This document shows positions 27,894 to 35,353 of a stretch of 64,000 bases of DNA, piece by piece (the stretch's first letter is position 1; each line of letters opens with the position of its first letter). The position numbers and the translations under genes were made by a program. Origin of the DNA: Alphaproteobacteria bacterium (GTDB lineage: Bacteria > Pseudomonadota > Alphaproteobacteria > UBA8366); assembly GCA_009377445.1 (NCBI GenBank), contig WHUA01000001.1, forward strand, positions 248,001 through 312,000. The letters run 5' to 3'. The notes below the pieces were generated by a model that saw only the letters and a list, made by a program, of their open reading frames with translations, did not search any database and had not been told where the DNA came from.

Positions 27894-28114
27894 AATCCGG
27901 CGAGGCATGCAGCATCAAGGACCTCGCGGCACGTCATCACGTCGACAAGGGCGACGTCAGCCGCATCCTGCCGCTCGCCTTCCTGGCACCCGACATCGTC
28001 GCGGCGATCCTCGACGGCCGCCAGCCGGTCGAACTGACCGCCTACCGGCTGAAGCGGCTGCGCCACCTGCCGCATCTCTGGAGCGACCAGCGCACGCTGC
28101 TCGGCTTCACCTGA
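27890..28114 (+). pseudogene. Serine recombinase C-terminal relic
   Basis: The frame reads SIKDLAARHHVDKGDVSRIL, then PLAFLAPDIVAAILDGRQP, then a conserved RLKRLRHLP...WSDQRTLLGF tail and stop. This is the invariant C-terminus of the large serine recombinases that follow DUF3489/DUF2924 genes, such as the one at the right end of this window. No start or catalytic domain is present; the frame begins where the GST gene ends. It marks an older mobile-element end next to the present one. Confidence 0.8.
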
Positions 28115-28322
28115 GGCGCATGACGCGCTCGTTCAACGAACAAACGGAAAACTGTTGGCTGGCGGAACCGGCCGGCGGAGACGGCCGGCCGAATTCGCCC
28201 GGAGACGCCGGCAGCGCGCGTCTCTCTGCCATGAGATGACGGCTGACTCCGCCGCAAAGCCGCACGAAACCGCGAACCGCGAAAACCACCTAACACATTG
28301 ATATATATATAGATTAAAATCT

Positions 28323-28369
28323 TGGTGGAGCCGAGGGGAGTCGAACCCCTGACCTCTACAATGCCATTG
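28323..28369 (-). tRNA. 3' half of tRNA-Ala(GGC), truncated (attachment-site relic)
   Basis: Read on the minus strand this is the 3' half of a tRNA. It has an anticodon loop ATGGCAT (anticodon GGC, Ala), variable loop AGGTC, a T arm with AGGGG-TTCGACT-CCCCT, acceptor strand CGGCTCC, discriminator A and encoded CCA. The 5' half (acceptor, D arm, anticodon 5' stem) is missing; the flanking bases pair poorly with TGTAG. A tRNA 3' half with intact T arm is the classic product of integrase-mediated insertion. The rest of 28115-28504 holds no gene; an inverted repeat AACAATGGC/GCCATTGTT lies at about 28387-28443. Confidence 0.8.
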
Positions 28370-28504
28370 CGTAAATCCGCTAACGATAACAATGGCTGAT
28401 AGGGGCGGCATGCCGCAAATGACCGCACGGAAGTCCGCCATTGTTGCACCAGTTGCGCGCCCGCAGCGCGCCCGCCGCCGCCCTGACCGTGGAGCCGCAG
28501 GCCC

Positions 28505-31500
28505 ATGGTAGACGTCATCGCTGACGCCACGCCGACCTTCAAGGTCATCCTGCCCTCGCCGCCGGCGAACGTGGCCTTCCCGGGCGACGTCGTCGAAATC
28601 TTAGCCGACGGTGTCCTCGAGGAGAGCCAGGTTCTCACCGCGATCGACACGACCCGGCGCTTCGCCCTGGTGACCGTCACGCCGGCCGTGGCCGACGCGA
28701 CCTATGAATTCACCGCGCGGATCCGCCGCAACGGCTCGACCTCCGCCTCCTCGCCGGTGCTGATGGTCCGCATCGACACCGTCGCGCCTTCTGCGCCCAC
28801 GCTGGCGCTGCACCCGAGCGACGACAAGGGCGGCGGTGTCACGGTGCAGCCGCGCCCGCGCTTCGTCGTAGGCCTGCCTGTCGACGCGGAGGCGGGTGGC
28901 ACAGCGGCGCTGTGGATCGACGATCTCGAGGACCCGGGCGTGACACTCGACGCCGGCGACCTGACGGCCGGCCAAATCGAGATCCGCGCCGCGGCCGTCC
29001 TCGACGTCGGCCTGCACGTCGCCTATGCGCGGGTCACCGACCAGGCGGGCAACCAGGGCCCGGCCTCGAACGTCGTCGGCTTCGAGCTGACCGCCTTCGC
29101 GGCCGGCGTCGAGAGCGCCGGCACGCCGGCCGGCGGCCTCACGGTCGAGAAGCGCCTGGCGGGCGGCGTGCAATCCGCCTCGACGCCGGCCGCCGATCTC
29201 CATGCGGCCACGCAGATCCAGCTCGAGGGCGCGATCGCGTCGACGGGCGCGCCGGCCGGATCCGCGACGGTGGAGAAGCCGTTCGCGGCCGCGGTCGCTT
29301 CCGCCTCGACGCTGGCGGGCGGGCTCACGGTCGAGAAGCCGCTCGCAGGCGGCATCGAAACCGACAGCGAGCCTGCAGGCGATCTCACCGTGGTCGCCCC
29401 GGTCACGCTCGAGGCGGGGATCGCCGCCCATGGCGCACTAGCGGGCGCCGCGACGGTGGAGAAGCCGCTCGCCGCCGCCGCAGCCTCGTCGTCGGCGCCG
29501 GCCGGCGGCCTGACCGTCGAGAAGCGGCTTGCCGCGGGCGTCGAAAGCGATGCGGCGCCGGCCGGCGACCTGCATGTCGCGGCGCCGGCGGCCCTCGAGG
29601 GCGCCGTCACGAGCACCGGCACGCCGGCGGGCGCCGCCACGGTCGAGAAGCCGGTCGCCGCCGCCGCAGCCTCGACGTCGGCGCCGGCGGGCGGCCTGAC
29701 CGTCGAGAAGCGCCTCGCCGCGGCGATCGCCAGCGCCGCTCAACCGAACGGTGACTTGCATGTTGCCTCGCCGGTTCTCCTCGAGGCGGCCGTCGCGTCG
29801 ACGGGCACGCCGGCGGGCGCCGCCACGGTCGAGAAGCCGCTCGCCGCCGCCGCAGCCTCGTCGTCGGCGCCGGCCGGCGGCCTGACGGTCGAGAAGCGGC
29901 TCGCTGGGGCGATCGCCAGCGCCGGCACGCCGGCCGGCGCCGTGTCGGTTGAGCGCGCGCTGTCGGCGGGCGTCGTTTCGGTAGGCTCGCCCGGCGGGCA
30001 GACCGTGGGCGCGGTGGAATTCGCCACGCCGACGCCGAGCGCGCTGCGCTGGGGCAATCCCGGGCCCTCGGGCAACGCCGACAGCGACAAGGTGACGATC
30101 GTCGCCTGGTACAGGCTGCTGACCTTGCCGGGCGCCGCCGGCGTGCCGCAGTCGATCTTCAATATCGAGGCCGGGACGACCGGCGATTCGCTGCAGCTCA
30201 TCGTCGACACCGACAACCGCCTGAAGCTGCGGAGCTGGAACAATGCGGCCGGCATATCGCTCCTCAGCACCGCCGCGGAGACGCTCGACGGCGCCTGGCA
30301 CTGCATCATGGGGTCCTTCGACGGCGACCTCGCCAACGGCGGCGCCGGCGGCTTCACCCATCTCTGGCGCGACGGCGTGAACGTGCTGGCCGGCGGCGCG
30401 GCGCCGGCGCTCGTGCTGCCGGACCTGACCCGCCCGATCAAGATCGGCGGGCGCACCAGCTTCGGCAACACCTGGGCCTATGCCGGGCAGCTCGCGCTGG
30501 TCTGGTACAACCACGGCATCGCGCTCGACTTCGGCGACGGCGCGGAACGGGCGAAGTTCTTCGCCGGTGGCACCTTCGTTCCCGTGGGCGCGAACGGCGA
30601 GCTGCCGACCGGCAACGCCCCGCGCATCTGCCTCCAAGGCGGTGCGACGGCCTTCAAGGACAACGTCGGACTCGGCAACGACCCGATCGACGAGATCGGC
30701 GTTGGCCTCATCGATGCGGCCGGGCCCGCGAACGTCGACGGCGGGCTGACGGTCGAGCCGGCGCTGGTCGCCGCGGTCGCTTCCGCCTCGACGCCGGCGG
30801 GCGGGCTCACGGTCGAGAAGCCGCTGGCTGCGGCCGTCGCATCGGCCGGCGCGCCCGCCGGCATCCTGACCGCCTTCAGCGAGGCCATCCGCGCCGTCGA
30901 ATACGATGGCAGCGCGGACTTCCTGGTCTACGCGCCCGCGACGCATGGCGCGGCGAACGGCCCGGCGCTCACCATCGGCGCGGCGCTCAAGTCGAACCTC
31001 GACGGCGTCGAGCAGGTGCTGTTCGACTGCGGCGGCGCGGTGCCCGTGCGCCTGGTCAAGAACGCCGACAACACGTTCAGCTTCACCGGCGGCACGGCCG
31101 GCGCCGTTTTCTCCGCGGTCACCGCCGCGGTCGCGGCCTCGGTCGGCGATTGCATCGTGCTCGCCGATGCCAACGGGACGACGGCGCATCTCTACATCAT
31201 CCACGCCGCCGGCCTCGTCACCGGCGTCAACACGCCGGGATCCGCGGCGGCCCTGAGCCTGGCGAACGACTGGCATTTCGGCGAAACGACGGCCGGTGGC
31301 TCACGCCTCGACGCCGCCCTGGCGATGTGGTGGGTCAGGGCGGCGGCGCTCGATTTCAGCGTCGCCAACAACCGCGAGCAGTTCTGGGACACGACGGCGC
31401 ACAAGCTGCGCGACCCCGGCCCGACAGGGGCGAATCCGCTCGACGGCGCCGGCGTGCCGAACGTCTTCAACGTCGAGCCGGCGGCCTCGCACGGCGAGCG

Positions 31501-32203
31501 CGCCGACAGCGCTGGGCTATTCGATGACGGCACGTCGCCTGGGACGTATGCGCCGGACTTCGTGCCGTCAAGCAGCCCGTTCGAGCTTACGGACTCCGGC
31601 GAGGACGGCGCCAACCTCACGATCTACACCTTCGCCGCAAAAGCTATCGGGGCGGCGGATGCCGGTCGTGTGGTGGCCGTCTCAATTCACGGACGGACCG
31701 GGACGAGCGGGAAGACGATATTGAGCGTCACCATAGGGGGCGTAGCGGCGACGCAGCGCGTGTTTGCGGAGGGTGGGCCGGGAACCGTCAGAAATCAATG
31801 CGCCGTCTGGACAGCCAACGTCCCGACCGGCACGACGGCCGATGTTGTCGTGACCTGGAGTGCCGAAGTCGTCACTTGCGCCATTACCGTCTACCGGCTG
31901 GAAATTTCCTCCGAGACGCCCACGGATACGGCGACGGACATTCTGGATACCGCGGAAGTCCTCACCCTCAACCTCGACGTGGCGGCGGGCGGCATCATCA
32001 TCGCCGCCGCCACGAATGGAGTTGCGGCTTCGAGCGCCACTTGGGCCGGCATTACCGAGCGGCATGACGCCTTGATCGAAAACCTCAACTACAGTTCGGC
32101 GGCGGATTCGTTCGTTTCGGGGGGTACGGAGAACCTCACCGTGACGATGGCTCCCAACGCCTCGGATGGCGCCGCCTGCGCCGTGTCATTTCCGACTGCC
32201 TAG
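28505..32203 (+). CDS. Phage tail/adhesin-like protein with Ig-like, 20-residue repeat and LamG-like domains
   Basis: 1232 residues, Ala/Gly/Pro-rich, no signal peptide. Residues 1-195 form two Ig-like segments (ATYEFTARIRRNGSTSASSP; GLHVAYARVTDQAGNQGPAS). From about 196 to 505 there are roughly fifteen degenerate 20-residue repeats with consensus PAGGLTVEKPLAAAVASAST. A LamG/concanavalin-like domain runs 510-690 (VTIVAWYRLL, WHCIMGSFDG, IKIGGRTSFGNTWAYAGQLA). A few more repeats precede a second LamG-like domain at about 795-960 and a C-terminal domain (TDSGEDGANLTIYTFAAKA to the end). The architecture suits a tail-fibre or virion-surface carbohydrate-binding protein. It is the first gene right of the tRNA-Ala half-site. 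Confidence 0.75.
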   Translation: MVDVIADATPTFKVILPSPPANVAFPGDVVEILADGVLEESQVLTAIDTTRRFALVTVTPAVADATYEFTARIRRNGSTSASSPVLMVRIDTVAPSAPTLALHPSDDKGGGVTVQPRPRFVVGLPVDAEAGGTAALWIDDLEDPGVTLDAGDLTAGQIEIRAAAVLDVGLHVAYARVTDQAGNQGPASNVVGFELTAFAAGVESAGTPAGGLTVEKRLAGGVQSASTPAADLHAATQIQLEGAIASTGAPAGSATVEKPFAAAVASASTLAGGLTVEKPLAGGIETDSEPAGDLTVVAPVTLEAGIAAHGALAGAATVEKPLAAAAASSSAPAGGLTVEKRLAAGVESDAAPAGDLHVAAPAALEGAVTSTGTPAGAATVEKPVAAAAASTSAPAGGLTVEKRLAAAIASAAQPNGDLHVASPVLLEAAVASTGTPAGAATVEKPLAAAAASSSAPAGGLTVEKRLAGAIASAGTPAGAVSVERALSAGVVSVGSPGGQTVGAVEFATPTPSALRWGNPGPSGNADSDKVTIVAWYRLLTLPGAAGVPQSIFNIEAGTTGDSLQLIVDTDNRLKLRSWNNAAGISLLSTAAETLDGAWHCIMGSFDGDLANGGAGGFTHLWRDGVNVLAGGAAPALVLPDLTRPIKIGGRTSFGNTWAYAGQLALVWYNHGIALDFGDGAERAKFFAGGTFVPVGANGELPTGNAPRICLQGGATAFKDNVGLGNDPIDEIGVGLIDAAGPANVDGGLTVEPALVAAVASASTPAGGLTVEKPLAAAVASAGAPAGILTAFSEAIRAVEYDGSADFLVYAPATHGAANGPALTIGAALKSNLDGVEQVLFDCGGAVPVRLVKNADNTFSFTGGTAGAVFSAVTAAVAASVGDCIVLADANGTTAHLYIIHAAGLVTGVNTPGSAAALSLANDWHFGETTAGGSRLDAALAMWWVRAAALDFSVANNREQFWDTTAHKLRDPGPTGANPLDGAGVPNVFNVEPAASHGERADSAGLFDDGTSPGTYAPDFVPSSSPFELTDSGEDGANLTIYTFAAKAIGAADAGRVVAVSIHGRTGTSGKTILSVTIGGVAATQRVFAEGGPGTVRNQCAVWTANVPTGTTADVVVTWSAEVVTCAITVYRLEISSETPTDTATDILDTAEVLTLNLDVAAGGIIIAAATNGVAASSATWAGITERHDALIENLNYSSAADSFVSGGTENLTVTMAPNASDGAACAVSFPTA

Positions 32204-32806
32204 ATGAAAGGGCCGGCGGACGTGTTCCTCAGCCTCGCCCAGCTCCACGCCCGCGGATGGTCCGCAACGCTGGTGCGGCGCTTCCTGGGCGAGCCAGACG
32301 AGCTGCGCCGCAATCCCTACGGCGGTGCGCCGCTGCGGCTCTATGACGCCGCACGCGTCGCCGAGATGGAGAGAACAGCGGAGGTGAAAGCGGCGAAGGC
32401 TGAGACCAAGCGCCGATCGGCGGCCGGCGAAGTAGGAGCGGCCACGCGGCTGCGAAACCTGTACGAGCGCGCCAGAGCGATGACGGTGACCGTGCGCCGG
32501 ATCGATGAAGCGGAGCTGCTGCGCCTGGCGCTCGCCGCCCACAACGCCTACCAGGCGCACCTGGCGCGGCGCTGGAAATTCCTGCAACCCGCCATGCTCG
32601 CACCGGACAGCGCGCCGCCGGAGCTGGCCGGCGCGCTGTTCGCCTACGCGCGCGGGCAGCTCGCGGAGTTCGATCGCCAGCTCGAGGAGGCGGCCAAGGT
32701 TGCACAGGCCGAGCTCGCGCTGGCGATCATTCACAACAGGGTGCGAACCGCGATACTCGAGGCCTATCCGGCCTGCGATCCCGCGACGTATCGCTCCGCT
32801 TCGTAA
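32204..32806 (+). CDS. Phage-element protein of unknown function
   Basis: 200 residues starting with the base after the stop of the tail-like gene, so translationally coupled to it. The N-terminal 60 residues (FLSLAQLHARGWSATLVRRF, then LGEPDELRRNPYGGAPLRLY) resemble a MerR/winged-helix-like module that reads a 'row' of residues before a helical body (AAKAETKRRSAAGEVGAATR; YARGQLAEFDRQLEEAAKVA). I recognise no named family. Its 3' end overlaps a convergent minus-strand gene by 43 bases. Confidence 0.7.
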   Translation: MKGPADVFLSLAQLHARGWSATLVRRFLGEPDELRRNPYGGAPLRLYDAARVAEMERTAEVKAAKAETKRRSAAGEVGAATRLRNLYERARAMTVTVRRIDEAELLRLALAAHNAYQAHLARRWKFLQPAMLAPDSAPPELAGALFAYARGQLAEFDRQLEEAAKVAQAELALAIIHNRVRTAILEAYPACDPATYRSAS

Positions 32807-33105
32807 GCTTCAACCTCCGACAGCCGATAGACGATGCAGCCGCCCTTCGGCCCGAGGCGGATAAATCCAGGCCCCTTGCCCTGGGCGCGCCAGTTGGCGA
32901 GGACGCCGCGGCTGACCTTCCATCGCTCGGCAAGCTCGGCCGGCGTCAGGAACGTGTTCACTTTCGTCGGATCGATGGGGATCTCTTTCACGGTTGGCGT
33001 CCTTTCGTGCGGCGCGCCGGCCGCCGTCACTGGCGGCATGTGGCGCCCGGCCCGGTAGTCTATCCCCGCCATCAATGCGCGCTCCACCGCGGGCTCGGTC
33101 CTCAT
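32764..33105 (-). CDS. Helix-turn-helix (excisionase-like) DNA-binding protein
   Basis: 113 residues. The C-terminal half is a MerR/AlpA-type HTH_17 domain: FLTPAELAERWKVSRGVLAN, WRAQGKGPGFIRLGP, then IVYRLSEVEAYEAERYV. Such proteins act as phage excisionases or regulators. Its ATG overlaps the stop of the next upstream minus-strand gene by four bases, so the pair is coupled. This divergent pair is probably a lysogeny-type or regulatory module within the element. Confidence 0.8.
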   Translation of the reverse strand: MRTEPAVERALMAGIDYRAGRHMPPVTAAGAPHERTPTVKEIPIDPTKVNTFLTPAELAERWKVSRGVLANWRAQGKGPGFIRLGPKGGCIVYRLSEVEAYEAERYVAGSQAG

Positions 33106-33413
33106 AGAGCACCTCCAGCGAGCCGCTCGAGGTCATAGAGAAGGGACCGTGCGATTTCCTCAGTACATCCGCCCGCGCCCTGATTGAGATCTTGGGAGAC
33201 GACTTTTGCTTTAACGACAAGGCCCGTCATGCCGTGCGCCGACTTGGCGGCAATCGCTTTGTCGATGCGGTTCAGCTTGTCGCAAAATGCGACTTCCTGT
33301 TCCTCGGTCGCGCCGCGACTGCCGCCCTCGTTCCAGCGGGCGATTAACCGCTCCCGGCGCCGATGCAGCTCAACAAGTTTCGCGTCGTTCGGGTGATCTA
33401 GCGTGATAGTCAT
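33102..33413 (-). CDS. Hypothetical phage-element protein
   Basis: 103 residues from ATG 33413 (an ATG at 33425 is an alternative). Largely helical: NDAKLVELHRRRERLIARWN and EEQEVAFCDKLNRIDKAIAA. The C-terminal part ends YDLERLAGGAL. No recognised family. Coupled by ATGA overlap to the helix-turn-helix gene downstream, so probably made together with it. Confidence 0.6.
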   Translation of the reverse strand: MTITLDHPNDAKLVELHRRRERLIARWNEGGSRGATEEQEVAFCDKLNRIDKAIAAKSAHGMTGLVVKAKVVSQDLNQGAGGCTEEIARSLLYDLERLAGGAL

Positions 33414-33597
33414 CAAAACCCCCATTGGCTATGGCCATGAGGGAGGCTTTCGCACACCTATGCGATGCGGTAAGAGATTGTGAAGCCATGATCCGCGCCT
33501 CCCTTAAGGCCGGTTTGTGGTCAGGCCCGGCGCGGTGCGCTAACACCCGTCGGGCCGCTTCGTTTCTAGCAGAGGTTGGGGAAGATTGAAAGGCTGG

Positions 33598-33867
33598 TTA
33601 GCGGCAGGTCGTTCCCTTGCCGAAGGGCGTGCAGACGACGTCCCTCTTGCCCGGCTCGGTGACGATCACACCGCTGCCGAAGGGCGAGACGCTCCGCGTA
33701 GGCTGCCCGGGACGCTCGACCTGCGCCCCGCTGCCGAACGGATGGACAGTCGCGCCCGGCGTCGCCGGCGTCACCACCAAGCCGTTGACGGTCGGCCGCT
33801 TTGCGTCGCTCGCGCCCGCGAGGCTTGGCATAAGGGCAATCATCACTAAGGCGGCGATTATGCGCAT
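33598..33867 (-). CDS. Small exported protein with PFGSG repeats
   Basis: 89 residues: signal peptide (IIAALVMIALMPSLAGAS), then three repeats of about 20 residues each centred on HPFGSG, SPFGSG and TPFGKG (with EPGKRD and ERPGQP linkers). Two cysteines at the C-terminus. It resembles the other small exported repeat proteins of this window in style but not in motif. Function unknown. It is probably a moron-type gene of the integrated element. Confidence 0.65.
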   Translation of the reverse strand: MRIIAALVMIALMPSLAGASDAKRPTVNGLVVTPATPGATVHPFGSGAQVERPGQPTRSVSPFGSGVIVTEPGKRDVVCTPFGKGTTCR

Positions 33868-34055
33868 GACGCATCATACACCCGGGGACCGGGGGGGGCG
33901 GCATAGGTTCTTCCGCCCCCTGCGCCACACGGGTAGTTCAAACCCCGGCGTCGAACTAGGTGGGACTCGCCAGATGTGTTTCCAGCGTTCCACGTTGCCC
34001 AAAAACGCGCAGATTTCCGCCAATTCGGTGTAGAGCGGGCAGACCGCGGGCGCCG

Positions 34056-34661
34056 TTACTGGCGCCGCCGACGTTTAGAATTACTCGCAGGAAAACGCAG
34101 TACGTTTCCTTGACTGTCGTCCAATTCGTCGAGGATCGCCTCGACGCGCCGTTGATGCGCTTGCATTGCCGGAAGACGTTCGTCAAACCATCGCCGAACG
34201 ACCCGCTGGGAAGGCTTCTTATGGCCGCAGCCCTCGAGCCAGGCCGCCGCCACGCTACACGCGGACTCACGGCGCTTGCTGGATGTTAGCGGCAGGTCGA
34301 GCGGCGGCCGGCTGTAGTCGAAAACGGTCCAGGCGGCGGCCGCCTTCAATGAGGTCGGGCTGTCTGCTTCGAGATCCCAACAGCGGTCGCCAGGCCGCTG
34401 CCGCCGCCGCGACAACCTCAATTCCTGTTTGACCCGCCGGGTGCTCTCACCGCGCCGCTCGGCTAGATGCGCCGCATTGCGGCGGGAATCGACCCAACCC
34501 TGCAGCGCGCGAGGCTGCGGGTGACCGTCACGGCGGAAACGGTGGAAGGCCCACCACAGCTGCCGGGCCACCTCACAATTGCCCGCATCGGCAATCTCGG
34601 CCATAGCCGCGAAATGCCGCTCTCCGAACTCGCTCCACGGCGCTGGTGCGCTGTCGTTCAT
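34056..34661 (-). CDS. Hypothetical phage-element protein, Arg/Trp-rich
   Basis: 201 residues, no signal peptide. Reads EFGERHFAAMAEIADAGNCE, then VARQLWWAFHRFRRDGHPQP near the N-terminus and a helical region VVRRWFDERLPAMQAHQRRV with a basic tail SNSKRRRRQ. I recognise no family. The high Arg content and basic tail suggest nucleic-acid contact. The codon pattern on this strand is better than in the opposite frames, which supports it as the real gene here. Confidence 0.5.
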   Translation of the reverse strand: MNDSAPAPWSEFGERHFAAMAEIADAGNCEVARQLWWAFHRFRRDGHPQPRALQGWVDSRRNAAHLAERRGESTRRVKQELRLSRRRQRPGDRCWDLEADSPTSLKAAAAWTVFDYSRPPLDLPLTSSKRRESACSVAAAWLEGCGHKKPSQRVVRRWFDERLPAMQAHQRRVEAILDELDDSQGNVLRFPASNSKRRRRQ

Positions 34662-34772
34662 GGATTGTAACAGCCTGTCGATTTAAAGGCGGCCGAAACG
34701 TAATGCCGGGCCCGGCGAATCCCGTTATTTCGATCACTGTAGCGAGCGTCACAATTTACGGGGATACACGGG

Positions 34773-35015
34773 ATGAAATCAACGCTGCTCACGACGACGG
34801 CGGCGATTGGCAGCGACGGCCGCCGTTCGTGCATGCCCGCCGAAGTCGTCCGAATCGCCGGGTGCAAGTCCGAAGCGGAACGCCAGCTCCGCATGCGTGT
34901 GCGCAACCTGGCAACCGCTAAGCACCGCCATCGCAGCGGTAAGGACACGGTGCGGTACTTCTGGAGCGAGGCGTTCGTCTTTTTTCCGCCTATCGTGCTG
35001 TGCGCCACGGCGTGA
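34773..35015 (+). CDS. Small phage-element protein
   Basis: 80 residues, starting MKSTLLTTTAAIGSDGRRS, with a basic central helix (SEAERQLRMRVRNLATAKHR). Its end overlaps the GTG start of the next gene by 16 bases, so they may be coupled. No family recognised. The last 15 residues (AFVFFPPIVLCATA) may be read-out of the next gene's frame and are less certain. Confidence 0.45.
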   Translation: MKSTLLTTTAAIGSDGRRSCMPAEVVRIAGCKSEAERQLRMRVRNLATAKHRHRSGKDTVRYFWSEAFVFFPPIVLCATA

Positions 35016-35350
35016 CCTGGCCGGTCGCGCGCGATGTCGCCACGCGCTCGCTCGACGGGCTATGTTTTTATGCCCTGCAGGGCGTCGCGGATCCCGGCCC
35101 CTATTGGTTTGGCATCCGGCCTCGGGAAGACGATGACTCCCGCCCGCTGGTCTTTGAGATGCCGGCGTCGGCCGAGGCCGAGCTTCAGACCGCCGCCAAA
35201 TTTCGCGAGGAGGGCATCCTTGCGATATTCGTTCCGGTGCGCGCGCTGCTCGACGAATTTTGCGCGCGCGCCACGGCGGAGCTCGGCATCACGGTGACAC
35301 CGATGGATATTTTAGCGTGCCGCATCGCCTCGACCGGCGAAGGAAGCTGA
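35000..35350 (+). CDS. Hypothetical phage-element protein preceding the capsid gene
   Basis: 116 residues from a GTG at 35000; the frame is open from 34943 but has no better start. Reads VRHGVTWPVARDVATRSLDG, then LCFYALQGVADPGPYWFGIR and EILAIFVPVRALLDEFCARA-like EGILAIFVPVRALLDEF. It ends three bases before the ATG of the protease-capsid gene, which places it in the capsid transcript. No named family recognised. Confidence 0.6.
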   Translation: MRHGVTWPVARDVATRSLDGLCFYALQGVADPGPYWFGIRPREDDDSRPLVFEMPASAEAELQTAAKFREEGILAIFVPVRALLDEFCARATAELGITVTPMDILACRIASTGEGS

Positions 35351-35353
35351 AAC

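Noticed and set aside
29090..30000. Direct repeats that look CRISPR-like
   Set aside because: They encode 20-residue protein repeats in frame, have no unique spacers of equal length and no cas genes.
29438..31276. 612-codon minus-strand frame opposite the phage tail-like gene
   Set aside because: Antisense of a repeat-rich GC-rich gene, no motif.
28505..32203. Possible diversity-generating retroelement target
   Set aside because: No reverse transcriptase gene or template repeat is present in the element.
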